Below are positions 10,584 to 19,036 of a DNA stretch of 43,228 bases, piece after piece (the first letter of the stretch is position 1; each line of letters starts with the position of its first letter). Location: positions 1-43,228 of the forward strand of contig DVIW01000018.1 in the NCBI GenBank assembly GCA_018710945.1, in the 5' to 3' direction. Both the position numbers and the translations under genes were made by a program. This stretch comes from Candidatus Aphodovivens avistercoris. GTDB taxonomy: Bacteria > Actinomycetota > Coriobacteriia > Coriobacteriales > Eggerthellaceae. Below the pieces are notes generated by a model. That model had not been told where the DNA came from. It searched no databases and worked only from the letters and a program-made list of their open reading frames with translations.

Positions 10584-12173
10584 CTAAATGTCCCTGTCGT
10601 CGTCTAGGTAGAGGTAGTCGAACGACAGCAGCAGCATGCGGCGCAGCGTCCAGTCGTCGAAGGTGGAGCCCAAAAGCTCCTCGATGCGCTTGATGCGGTG
10701 CAGCAGCGTGTTGCGGTGCATGTGCAGCTGCTTGGCGGTCTCGGTGACGTTGCAGCGGTTGTTCAGGTAGATCTTGAACGTCTCCAGGTAGTCAGTGTGG
10801 CACTGGTGGTCGTAGCTGATGAGCGTGCGGATCATCGGATGCAGCATCGTCTCAACCGGCTGGTTCTCCATGACCAGGTGCATGCTCTGCTTCAGCATGT
10901 AGTTGTAGTAGTGGTACAGCCCGCAGGGGTTGGCGCGCACGTCGATGAACGCGAAGCAGTCCTGGATCTGCTTCAGCACCGCCGTCGTGTCGGTGAGCCG
11001 CTTGTAGGGCGAGCTGAGCAGCGCGTAAAGGTTCTGCCGCTGGCAGAGCTTGCGCACCTCCTGCTGCTGCTTGTTCGACAGGTACTGCCCCTCGGCCACC
11101 GGCATGAGCGCCACGATGCCGATCTCGCGCAGCACGCCCGTGCAGCCGGGGATGGCGGCCTCCAAATCCTCCAGCGCCTTGATCATGCGCTCCGGGCGCG
11201 TAGGCACGCTGGGCTTGAGCGCCATCAGCTGGTACTCCGGGCCTTCCACCGCCGCTACGCCCACGCCGCGCCCAGCGGCCTGCGCGTAGCCCTCGTCGGA
11301 GGCGAAGTCGCCGCGCAGCAGGTCGATCAGGTAGCGCTCGCGCTTGTTGCCGCGGCTGGGATGCAGAAGCTTGGTGGCCAGCGCCCAGCGGTCCAGACAC
11401 GACGCCATCCACGAGAGGAACTGCAGCTCGTGCGCCTCGAAGCTTTGGTAGGGCTTGGTTTGGAAGGCCCACAGCGTGGCCGTGGGAACGATGTGCATGT
11501 GGATGTTGCACGAGGCCGACTCGTAGTCGGCGAAGGTGTGCACGTGCGCGTGCGCCTCGTCGTCCAGCGCCGGGTCGTCTTCGCCGTGCAGCTGGTAGAT
11601 CTTGCCGTTCTGGTTGTCCAGAAGCTCGCTGCGCTGCGTCTTGCGGTCGCGCACGATGGTCTCCCACAGCGGGTTGGCGAACAGCTCCTTGCAGTCGCTG
11701 GTCATCACCACGTCCAGCTTCTCGTCCATCACGGCCACGGGCATCCCCAGCACCTGCTGGGCCGTGTTCAGGAAGCGCGGCAGGTCGGCGTCGCTTCCGC
11801 AGTGCAGCTCCAGCTCGCGGCTGGCCTGGCCGTAGCGGTCGAACAGCGCCGTTATCGCGTTGATCAGCGCCTTGGGCGCCATGTCGGAAAGCGCCACCAG
11901 GTTGCAGCGCGTGCACGAGGCGTCGCCGCAGATGCGCTCCTTGTCGCAGCTGATGATGCAGGTGCCGGGCTGCACGTGCTTGCAGGGCGGCAGCGCCTCG
12001 TCAAGGCACAGGTACAGGCAGTCGTTGTGCAGCACGCTGGTGGACTCGTCGTACACCTCGAAGCGCTCCACCAACGGCTGGCGGTGCGGCGAGAGCTTGG
12101 TGAACGCGATGTGGTCGCGCAGCTCGTGGACGAACGTCTCGATTCCCAGCTTGTAGCGTTCCGTGCATTCCAT
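10584..12173 (-). CDS. PucR/CdaR-like transcriptional regulator 1 of the GRE island
   Basis: Probable cytosolic one-component regulator. The 529-residue product ends in a PucR-type helix-turn-helix (NVTETAKQLHMHRNTLLHRIKRIEELLG), the DNA-binding end typical of PucR and CdaR families. The middle (from about 110, AQQVLGMPVAVMDEKLDVVMTSDC) resembles a GAF-like sensor. The first 100 residues carry a cysteine-rich segment (CIISCDKERICGDASCTRC) that might bind metal or a redox signal. It starts at ATG with GGGAGGGG upstream, lies downstream of the activase gene on the same strand (111-nt gap), and is divergent from GRE A1. A second copy is at 21722. It probably controls the GRE island; the ligand is unknown. 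Confidence 0.85.
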   Translation of the reverse strand: MECTERYKLGIETFVHELRDHIAFTKLSPHRQPLVERFEVYDESTSVLHNDCLYLCLDEALPPCKHVQPGTCIISCDKERICGDASCTRCNLVALSDMAPKALINAITALFDRYGQASRELELHCGSDADLPRFLNTAQQVLGMPVAVMDEKLDVVMTSDCKELFANPLWETIVRDRKTQRSELLDNQNGKIYQLHGEDDPALDDEAHAHVHTFADYESASCNIHMHIVPTATLWAFQTKPYQSFEAHELQFLSWMASCLDRWALATKLLHPSRGNKRERYLIDLLRGDFASDEGYAQAAGRGVGVAAVEGPEYQLMALKPSVPTRPERMIKALEDLEAAIPGCTGVLREIGIVALMPVAEGQYLSNKQQQEVRKLCQRQNLYALLSSPYKRLTDTTAVLKQIQDCFAFIDVRANPCGLYHYYNYMLKQSMHLVMENQPVETMLHPMIRTLISYDHQCHTDYLETFKIYLNNRCNVTETAKQLHMHRNTLLHRIKRIEELLGSTFDDWTLRRMLLLSFDYLYLDDDRDI

Positions 12174-12227
12174 GCGGAAAACCCCTCCCTTGCGTCCTCC
12201 GCGCCGCCTGCCGGCGCCGTGCTGCCG

Positions 12228-12266
12228 AAGCGGCCGGGTGCGCGATGCGCCCGAGCCCGGCCGCTT
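12228..12266. other. Hairpin between activase and regulator 1
   Basis: AAGCGGCCGGG (12228-12238) pairs with CCCGGCCGCTT (12256-12266), with further GCGC pairing inside. On the minus strand no U-run follows, so it is unlikely to be a full terminator. It may separate expression levels of the activase and the downstream regulator. Confidence 0.5.
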
Positions 12267-12284
12267 TGCCTAGTTTAGCGCTTC

Positions 12285-13271
12285 CTAATGCACCTGCACG
12301 TTGAGCCCTCGTTCCTTGAAGAACTCCGCGAACTCCTTCACGCGCTCTTCGGGCATGGGCGGCGCCTCGAAGATGGGCTGGTCCCACTGCAGCCGCTCGT
12401 ACTTGGAAACTCCCAGCGTGTGGTAGGGGAGAAGCTGGATGAGCGACACGGCACCCCCCAGCTCCTTGCAGAAGTCGGCGGTCTTGCCCATGTTCTCCTC
12501 GTTGTCGTTGAAGCGCGGGATCACGGGGATGCGCACCTGCAGGTTGCCGCCGTGCTGCGCGATGAAGCGCGCGTTGGCGTGGATGGGCTCGTTCGGCACG
12601 CCGATCACCTGCTTGTGCAGGTCGGAGTCCATGTGCTTGAGGTCGTAGAGGAACAGATCCACGTAGGGCAGCACGGCCGCGATGGACGTCTCGGGCACGA
12701 AGCCCGTCGTGTCCAGCGCCGTGTGCAGCCCGGCCTCCTTGCACTTCTTCAGGAACTCGACGGCGAACTCCAGCTGGCACAGCGGCTCGCCGCCTGACAG
12801 CGTGACGCCGCCGCCGGACTTCTCGTAGAAGCGACGGTCGCGCAGGACGCGCTTCACCATGTCGTCGGCGGTCCACTCATCGCCGCACACGTAGAGCGCC
12901 TTCGCGTAGCACACCTGCGTACAGGCCTGGCAGTCGTCGCACAGGCTGCGGACGATGTGGGGCACCGTCTTCTTCTCGGGCGGCGCCATCTCGCCCGACT
13001 CGTCGGGAAACTCGGGCATGTCGTCCACTTCCTCGCCGCGCACGAGCGCGCCGGGGGTGGGGCAGGCGTTCAGGCACGAGGTCTCGCAGCGCTCGATGCC
13101 CAGGCACGAGGTCTGCTTGAAGCACACCTGCTTTTTGAACGACTGCGACTCGGGGCTGTGGCACCACGGGCAGCGCAGCGGGCAGCCTTTCAGGAACACC
13201 GTCGTGCGGATGCCGGGGCCGTCGTGGACGGAATAGCCCTGGATGTCGTAAACCAACGCGGTAGCGGACAT
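12285..13271 (-). CDS. Glycyl radical enzyme activating protein (radical SAM)
   Basis: Radical-SAM enzyme that abstracts a hydrogen from the C-terminal glycine of a glycyl radical enzyme, using a [4Fe-4S] cluster and SAM. The 328-residue protein has GIRTTVFLKGC followed by the CxxxCxxC motif (Cys30, Cys34, Cys37) and the GGGVTLSGGEPL segment. Between them is a ferredoxin-like insert with Cys50, 56, 62, 66, 70 and Cys111, 114, 117, 121. The second group has standard C-x2-C-x2-C-x3-C spacing; the first does not. The ATG follows AAGGAGG. This is the only activase in the window, divergent from GRE A1, so it may serve all four GREs. Activase identity is firm; its target range is inferred. Confidence 0.93.
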   Translation of the reverse strand: MSATALVYDIQGYSVHDGPGIRTTVFLKGCPLRCPWCHSPESQSFKKQVCFKQTSCLGIERCETSCLNACPTPGALVRGEEVDDMPEFPDESGEMAPPEKKTVPHIVRSLCDDCQACTQVCYAKALYVCGDEWTADDMVKRVLRDRRFYEKSGGGVTLSGGEPLCQLEFAVEFLKKCKEAGLHTALDTTGFVPETSIAAVLPYVDLFLYDLKHMDSDLHKQVIGVPNEPIHANARFIAQHGGNLQVRIPVIPRFNDNEENMGKTADFCKELGGAVSLIQLLPYHTLGVSKYERLQWDQPIFEAPPMPEERVKEFAEFFKERGLNVQVH

Positions 13272-13336
13272 GGGACCCTCCTTTTCAGAGCGATTTACTC
13301 ATCGTGGAGCATCCCACGACCTGCAAGGGCGCGCAC

Positions 13337-13383
13337 GGGTTGAATTGCACAATCCCTCCGGGAAAGGTTGTGCAATTCAACCC
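13337..13383. promoter_or_regulatory. Perfect inverted repeat in the divergent activase/GRE A1 gap
   Basis: GGGTTGAATTGCACAA (13337-13352) and TTGTGCAATTCAACCC (13368-13383) form a perfect 16-bp inverted repeat with a 15-bp spacer. It is far more AT-rich than its surroundings. It lies about 65 bp before the activase start and about 175 bp before A1. It is a likely operator for regulator 1 or 2. The rest of the 287-bp gap holds an 8-bp direct repeat, GCGCCAAC at 13411 and 13441; I see no confident promoter. Confidence 0.65.
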
Positions 13384-13558
13384 GCCAAATCGCGGCGCGG
13401 CTTCAGGGGCGCGCCAACGTCGGCAGTTTGCCCGCAATCCGCGCCAACCTTGTGCACGATATGCATAGCGAGCCGCTTCCCGCGCGTCCATCATTACGCC
13501 AGAGGCAAAGCCTGAAACGATCCCGCGGAAGGGGCGGGAGGGGAAGGAGGCGGCTCGT

Positions 13559-16003
13559 ATGTACGAGTTCAGACCGGTGACCGAGCGCATCAAGGCGATG
13601 CACGACCGCATCCGCGATCGCATCATCGTCATCGACGACGAACGCGCCCGCATCGTCACGGAGTCGTATGCGAAGAGCGAGAACATGCCCTGGATGCTGC
13701 GCATCCCGCTGGCGACCTACGACGTGTGCGCGAACAAGACCGTGCTGGTCGAGGATGACGACATCTTCGTGGGCAACCAGGCCAACGGCTTCTGCGCGTC
13801 CAACGTGTGGCCGGAGTGGGACGGCGCGGGCTGGGTGCTCGCCGAGATCGACAACACCGATTTGTGGACGATGGGCGACGACGGCCTTCTGCACCGCAAG
13901 GCCGAGAACGTGAAGCTGGCCATCCGCCCCGAGGCGGTGGAAGAGTTCCGCAAGATGGCCCCCTTCTGGAAGACCCACCGCTTCGGCGAGGTTGCCAAGG
14001 CCTGGCAGCCCGAGGGCTACCAGCAGTTCGCCGAGTGCGGCGCAGGCAGCTACAACACCTTCCAGGACATCGCCGGCCTGCCGGCGGGGCACCTGATCCC
14101 CGGCACGAAGAAGATCGTGGACCGCGGCTACGGCGCCATCCGCAAGGAGGCGCAGGACTGGATCGACGCGCATGAGGGCAACCTGATGGGCGAGGACGTG
14201 GATCGCTGCCTGTTCTACAACTCCATCGTCATCGTCTGCGACGCGGCCACCACGATGATCCGCCGCTACGCCCAGGCGTGCCGCGACAAGGCCGATGGCG
14301 CCGACGAGGCGCGCGCGGCCGAGCTGCTGAAGATGGCCGAGGGCCTCGACCACATCGCCGAGGGTCCCGCCACCACGTTCTGGGAGGCCTGCCAGGCGAC
14401 GCTGATGTACCACCTGCTCATCTACGCCGAGGCGAAGGAGCCGGCGCTGGCCTTCGGCCGCTTCGACCAGTACACCTGGCCCTACCTGAAGGCCGACCTG
14501 GAGGCCGGGCGCCTTACCGAGGACGAGGCGCAGGAGCTCGTGGACGCCTTCTTCCTGAAGTCCACCTGCTTCTACAACGCCTGCCCGCCGGCGGTGGCCG
14601 ACATCGCGGGCGCGAACAACACCTACCAGCACACCACCATCGGCGGCGTGATCCCCGAGACGGGCGAGGACGCCACCAACCCGGTCACCTACATGGTGCT
14701 GGAGACCATCGGGCGCCTCTCGCTGCACGACCCCACCATCTCGCTGCGCTTCAACAAGAACACGCCCGACAAGCTGTGGGAGTGCGCCATCTGCACGTCG
14801 CGCCTGGTGGGCGGCCTGCCGCTGTACCAGAACGACGAGGTGATCATCCCGGCCCTCCAGTCCGAGCTGGGCTTCGAGCTGCGTGACGCGCGCGACTACG
14901 GCTTCATCGGCTGCCAGGAGATCGTCGGCTGCGGCACGGACTTCCCGGCGCCCAACGGCATCACCCCGCCGCACGCCGCCATCCTGTTCGGCGTCATCAT
15001 GGACATGGCCCTGAACAACGGCGTGAACCCCAAGAACGGCAAGGGCTGCCCCGTGCAGACCGGCTATCTGTACGACATGAAGTCGCTCGACGAGGTGAAG
15101 GACGCCATCCGCAAGGTGGCGGAGTGGGTCATCAAGTGGCAGGTGACCATGCACAACTACACCGAGTACCTCATGATGCGCCGCACGAGCTTGGCCGCTT
15201 TGTCCATGGGCATCGAGGGCTGCATGGAAACCGGCAAGGACTGCACGCAGGGCGGCGCGAAGTACAACAGCTACGGCGGCGTTGCCACCGGCCTTGCCAC
15301 CATCGCCGACTCGCTGACCACCATCAAGTACATGGTGTTCGACAAGAAGCTGTGCACTGCCAAGGAACTCTACGACGCCTTCATGGCGAACTGGGAGGGG
15401 TATGAGGACCTGCGCCAGCAGGTGCTGAACAACGTGCCGCACTTCGGCAACGACGACCCCTACGCCGACGCCGAGATGACCTGGATCGTCGATCTGTACC
15501 GCGACCTGTGCGGCGAGTGCCACAGCGTGCGCTCCAAGGTGTACAAGGCGGGCCTCTACGGCGCCTCCGACCACATCGCGCAGGGCAAGCTGACCTGGGC
15601 CACTCCCGACGGCCGCCTGGACGCCCAGCCCATCGCCGACGCTACTTCGCCTGCCCAGGGCCGCGACGAGAACGGCCCGACGGCGGTGTTCAACTCCGAG
15701 TGCTGCTTCGACCACAGCCGCTTCATGGACGGTTTGGCCCTCAACATCCGCATCCACCCCTCGGCCGTCTCCGACGATGAGGGCGTGAAGAAGCTCACGG
15801 ACATGACCAAGGCCTACTTCGAGAACGGCGGCATGGAGGTGCAGTACAACATCGTGTCGGCCGAGACCATGCGCGCGGCGCAGAAGGATCCGAAGGCCTA
15901 CCGCGATTTGGTGGTGCGCATCGCCGGCTTCTCCGCGTACTTCGTTGAGATGACCCCCGATCTGCAAAACGACATCATCAGCCGCACCGAGAACGCGTTC
16001 TAA
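13559..16003 (+). CDS. Glycyl radical enzyme, type A (A1)
   Basis: Member of the pyruvate formate-lyase/glycyl radical superfamily, 814 residues, with a large ten-stranded-barrel-type domain and a C-terminal glycyl radical domain. Cys452 lies in IGCQE, so Cys is followed two residues on by Glu, as in the dehydratase/lyase branch; PFL's Cys-Cys pair is absent. A second cysteine, Cys458, follows in GCQEIVGCG. The radical glycine is Gly790 in RIAGFSAYF, 25 residues from the end. The start follows GGAAGGAGG. It heads an operon with an aldehyde dehydrogenase, a carrier and GRE B1, and is divergent from its probable activase. A2 (23681) is a close paralog. The class is firm; the substrate is unknown and the GCQE motif differs from the GCVE familiar in characterised dehydratases. 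Confidence 0.92.
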   Translation: MYEFRPVTERIKAMHDRIRDRIIVIDDERARIVTESYAKSENMPWMLRIPLATYDVCANKTVLVEDDDIFVGNQANGFCASNVWPEWDGAGWVLAEIDNTDLWTMGDDGLLHRKAENVKLAIRPEAVEEFRKMAPFWKTHRFGEVAKAWQPEGYQQFAECGAGSYNTFQDIAGLPAGHLIPGTKKIVDRGYGAIRKEAQDWIDAHEGNLMGEDVDRCLFYNSIVIVCDAATTMIRRYAQACRDKADGADEARAAELLKMAEGLDHIAEGPATTFWEACQATLMYHLLIYAEAKEPALAFGRFDQYTWPYLKADLEAGRLTEDEAQELVDAFFLKSTCFYNACPPAVADIAGANNTYQHTTIGGVIPETGEDATNPVTYMVLETIGRLSLHDPTISLRFNKNTPDKLWECAICTSRLVGGLPLYQNDEVIIPALQSELGFELRDARDYGFIGCQEIVGCGTDFPAPNGITPPHAAILFGVIMDMALNNGVNPKNGKGCPVQTGYLYDMKSLDEVKDAIRKVAEWVIKWQVTMHNYTEYLMMRRTSLAALSMGIEGCMETGKDCTQGGAKYNSYGGVATGLATIADSLTTIKYMVFDKKLCTAKELYDAFMANWEGYEDLRQQVLNNVPHFGNDDPYADAEMTWIVDLYRDLCGECHSVRSKVYKAGLYGASDHIAQGKLTWATPDGRLDAQPIADATSPAQGRDENGPTAVFNSECCFDHSRFMDGLALNIRIHPSAVSDDEGVKKLTDMTKAYFENGGMEVQYNIVSAETMRAAQKDPKAYRDLVVRIAGFSAYFVEMTPDLQNDIISRTENAF

Positions 16004-16013
16004 ACGGCATCGT

Positions 16014-16043
16014 CCGCGCCTGCCGCTTGTGCGGCGGGCGCGG
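16014..16043 (+). other. Intercistronic hairpin A1/aldehyde dehydrogenase
   Basis: CCGCGCCTGCCGC (16014-16026) pairs with GCGGCGGGCGCGG (16031-16043), 13 pairs with one T-G pair and a TTGT loop. No U-tract follows, so it may protect the 3' end of the A1 message or slow polymerase rather than terminate. Confidence 0.55.
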
Positions 16044-16079
16044 TGTGCAGGACTATCCCCCAAGGGAAAGGAACCCAAA

Positions 16080-17516
16080 ATGGACAAGCTTCTTCTCATC
16101 GACGGCGAGTTCGTGCCTGCCTCTGACGGCGCCACCCGCGTGTCCACCAACCCCGCCACGGGCGAGGAGCTGGGCCGCTACCCGCTGGCCACCAAGGAGG
16201 ACGTCGAGCGCGCGCTGGAGGCCGCCCAGAAGGGCAAGAAGGTGTGGGGCGCCATGCCGTATGCCGAGCGCAAGGCCATCATCCTGAAGGCGGCCGACCT
16301 GTTCGAGGAGCATGCCGAGGAGATCGCCCAGCTGGTCACCGCCGAGATGGGCAAGCCCATCATGCAGGCTCGCGGCGAGGCCACCGAGGTTTACAGCCTG
16401 CTGCGCCTGGCCTGCTCGGCCGCCGACGTGCACCTGGGCCAGACCTTCCCCGATCCCGCCGCCGCCGACGGCGCCATCGGCACGCTGGCCTTCACCAAGA
16501 CCGAGCCTCTGGGCGTGGTCGTGTGCATCGGCCCCTTCAACTTCCCTGTGGCCACGCTGACGTTCAAGACGGCTCCCGCCCTGGTGATGGGCAACGCCAT
16601 CATCATCAAGGCGCCCTCCGACTGCCCACTGCTCATCATGCGCTACGCCGAGATCATGCAGGAAGCCGGCTTCCCCGCCGGCGTCGTGCAGGCGCTGGCC
16701 GGCCCGGGCGCGAAGATGGGCGAGTGGCTGGTGGCCACGCCGAAGATCGACGCCGTGACGCTGACCGGCTCCACGGGCGTGGGCTCGCAGATCTACCAGT
16801 ACTCCGCGCCGTACTTCCACCGCATCCTGCTGGAGCTGGGCGGCAACGATCCGCTGGTCATCACCGCCGACGCCAACCTGGACGAGGCCGTGGCGCAGTC
16901 GATGTGCCGCATGGCCAACGCCGGCCAGATCTGCTGCATCACCAAGCGCTTCATCGTCGACAACGCAATCAAGGACGCCTACCTGGAGAAGCTGGCCGCG
17001 GCCGTTTCCGCCATCAAGGTGGGCGACCCCGCTGACGCCGCCAACGACATGGGCTGCATGGTCAGCGAGCGCGCGGCCAAGGAAGTGGAGGAGCAGGTGG
17101 CCCACACCATCGAGCAGGGCGCCAAGCTCGTCTGCGGCGGCAAGCGCGACGGGGCCTACTACGATCCCACCGTGCTGGACGTTCCGGCCGATGCGGACGT
17201 GGCCAGCGACCTGGAGATCTTCGGCCCGGTGTGGAGCGTCATCGGCGTGGACGGCGACGACGAGGCCATCCGCGTGGCGAACCAGAGCATCTTCGGCCTG
17301 AACGGCGGCGTGGTGGCCGGCACGCTGGAGCACGGCATCGCCATCGCCAGCCGCATCGAGAGCGGCACCGTGGTGGCCAACGGCGAGGGCAGCTTCCGCA
17401 GCCCCATCCACTGCTTCGGCGGCTACAAGAGCTCCGGCATCGGCCGCGAGGGCATTCCGGACCTCATCGAGGAGTACTCGCAGCGCAAGACCATCGTCGT
17501 GCGCGGCTTGAAGTAG
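16080..17516 (+). CDS. NAD(P)-dependent aldehyde dehydrogenase
   Basis: Oxidises an aldehyde to the carboxylate with NAD(P). The 478-residue protein is a normal-length member of the hydrolytic ALDH superfamily, nearest by eye to the succinate-semialdehyde, lactaldehyde and GAPN-like branch. Landmarks are the cofactor-binding IGPFNFPV and IIKAPSDCP, TLTGSTGVG, the catalytic Glu in LELGGND, the catalytic Cys in NAGQICCITKRF and the C-terminal EIFGPVW. It is not the CoA-acylating type found in microcompartment GRE operons. I start at the ATG at 16080, behind AGGGAAAGG; an upstream in-frame start would add 17 residues with no conserved character. Its place between GRE A1 and the carrier suggests it consumes the aldehyde released by a GRE. 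Confidence 0.92.
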   Translation: MDKLLLIDGEFVPASDGATRVSTNPATGEELGRYPLATKEDVERALEAAQKGKKVWGAMPYAERKAIILKAADLFEEHAEEIAQLVTAEMGKPIMQARGEATEVYSLLRLACSAADVHLGQTFPDPAAADGAIGTLAFTKTEPLGVVVCIGPFNFPVATLTFKTAPALVMGNAIIIKAPSDCPLLIMRYAEIMQEAGFPAGVVQALAGPGAKMGEWLVATPKIDAVTLTGSTGVGSQIYQYSAPYFHRILLELGGNDPLVITADANLDEAVAQSMCRMANAGQICCITKRFIVDNAIKDAYLEKLAAAVSAIKVGDPADAANDMGCMVSERAAKEVEEQVAHTIEQGAKLVCGGKRDGAYYDPTVLDVPADADVASDLEIFGPVWSVIGVDGDDEAIRVANQSIFGLNGGVVAGTLEHGIAIASRIESGTVVANGEGSFRSPIHCFGGYKSSGIGREGIPDLIEEYSQRKTIVVRGLK

Positions 17517-17524
17517 TCCTATCG

Positions 17525-17556
17525 CCCGCCGCCCTGCTGAGGGGCGGGGCGGCGGG
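17525..17556 (+). other. Intercistronic hairpin aldehyde dehydrogenase/MFS
   Basis: CCCGCCGCC (17525-17533) pairs with GGCGGCGGG (17548-17556) around a G-rich loop. It is followed by TTGCGC, not a U-run, so read-through into the carrier gene is likely. Confidence 0.5.
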
Positions 17557-17617
17557 TTGCGCATAGGGTAGGGCCCCGCAAGGGGCGAAGGCGATAGAAA
17601 GAAGGGATTCTATCATC

Positions 17618-18898
17618 ATGGAACAGAAGAAGGGCCTCCACTACGCGTGGGTCATCATGGTCGGCTGCTTCCTTTTGCAAGCCGGCCAGCTGGGCATCAT
17701 CATGAACACCGCCGGCGTGTTCCTGCAGCCCGTCGCCGACTCCATCGGCTGCGGTCGCGGCGACCTGTCGCTGTACATGACCATCATGGGTTGGTGCACT
17801 GCGTTCACCATGCCCATCGCCGGTCGCTGGATCTCCACGAAGAACTTCAACGTGCTGATGACCGTCGTGTCCATCCTGGCGGGCGGCAGCTTCATCGCGA
17901 TGAGCTTCTTCACCCAGGTGTGGATGTGGTGGATCGCCGCCGTCGTGCTGGGCTTCTCCACCGCCTTCACGTTCTTCGCGGCCATTCCCATCGTCATCCA
18001 GAACTGGTTCGCCAAGAAGACCGGCTTCGCCATGGGCATCGCCACCTGCTCGTCCGGCCTGGGCGCCGCGGTGTTCTCTCCCGTGCTGACCAACCTGTGC
18101 GTGTCCATGGGCTGGCAGGGCACCTACGTCGTGGCCGGCGTCGTGTCGCTGATCCTGTCCGTGCCGGTGTGCGCCTTCGTGCTGAAGCTGAAGCCCGCCG
18201 ACAAGGGCATGCTGCCCTACGGCGCTGAGGAAGGCTCCGACGTGGCCGCCGCCGCCAAGGCCGCCGACACCACCGGCATCTCCGCCAGCCGCGCTTGGAA
18301 GACCGGCCTGGTGGTCGTCATCTTCTTCATCGGCGCCAGCATCTCGCTGACCTGCTCGTTCGGCCAGCATCTGGCCGGCTTCGGCACCTCGCTGGGCCTG
18401 GACGCCACCCTCACCGGCCTGCTTTTGTCCATGTACCAGCTGGGCAACCTCGTGGCTAAGATCGGCATGGGCACCCTGAACGACGCCATCGGCATTAAGA
18501 AGACGTTCCTCATCAGCACCGCCATCCCGCTGATCGGCGCCGTTCTGATGATCGTCAGCGGCGGCAACACCTTCATGCTGCTGGCCGGCTCGCTGCTCTA
18601 CGGCTTCGTCAACGGCAACCAGACGGTTCTGGCGCCTATCGTGTGCCGCAAGATGTTCGGCTCGAAGGACTACGCCAAGATGTGGTCGTACTCCACGATG
18701 GGCAACTCCATCCTGGGCGCTTTGGGCGTGTCCATCAACGGCATGCTCTACGACGTGACGGGCACCTACCTGACCCCGCTGACCATCGTCATCGTGGGCT
18801 CGATGATCCTGAGCGTCATCCTGGTGCTGTTCGGCATGTACCGCGCCAACAAGGTGGGCTTCGACAAGGAAGAGACCGCCGAGGTGGCCGCTGCCTAA
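17618..18898 (+). CDS. MFS transporter, OFA (oxalate/formate antiporter) type
   Basis: Cytoplasmic-membrane carrier, 426 residues, with about twelve hydrophobic segments in two halves and a charged, alanine-rich cytosolic loop near residues 190-225. The start HYAWVIMVGCFLLQAG and repeated GxxxG-like helices resemble the OFA branch of the major facilitator superfamily, whose known members carry small organic anions. AGAAAGAAGGG precedes the ATG. It sits between the aldehyde dehydrogenase and GRE B1 in the same direction, so it probably imports the GRE substrate or exports or exchanges the acid product. MFS membership is firm; the substrate and direction are inferred. Confidence 0.88.
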   Translation: MEQKKGLHYAWVIMVGCFLLQAGQLGIIMNTAGVFLQPVADSIGCGRGDLSLYMTIMGWCTAFTMPIAGRWISTKNFNVLMTVVSILAGGSFIAMSFFTQVWMWWIAAVVLGFSTAFTFFAAIPIVIQNWFAKKTGFAMGIATCSSGLGAAVFSPVLTNLCVSMGWQGTYVVAGVVSLILSVPVCAFVLKLKPADKGMLPYGAEEGSDVAAAAKAADTTGISASRAWKTGLVVVIFFIGASISLTCSFGQHLAGFGTSLGLDATLTGLLLSMYQLGNLVAKIGMGTLNDAIGIKKTFLISTAIPLIGAVLMIVSGGNTFMLLAGSLLYGFVNGNQTVLAPIVCRKMFGSKDYAKMWSYSTMGNSILGALGVSINGMLYDVTGTYLTPLTIVIVGSMILSVILVLFGMYRANKVGFDKEETAEVAAA

Positions 18899-18939
18899 GC
18901 GCCGTTTGATTGCCGCCCCCTGTGGCGGAACCGCTCCTG

Positions 18940-19014
18940 AAGGCGGCCGTGCCGGCTCCCGCCCGCGTCTCCCGTGGCGGGCGGGGTTCCTCCCACTGCC
19001 GACCGGCCGCCTTT
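18940..19014 (+). other. Long hairpin upstream of GRE B1
   Basis: AAGGCGGCCG (18940-18949) pairs with CGGCCGCCTT (19004-19013), enclosing a second stem, CCCGCCCGCG/CGGGCGGGG. Only TTTCGG follows, so termination would be partial at best. It ends 11 nt before the B1 ribosome binding site and might act as an attenuator or processing site that sets the B1 level. Confidence 0.55.
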
Positions 19015-19036
19015 CGGATACTTTAAGGAGGTTTGC

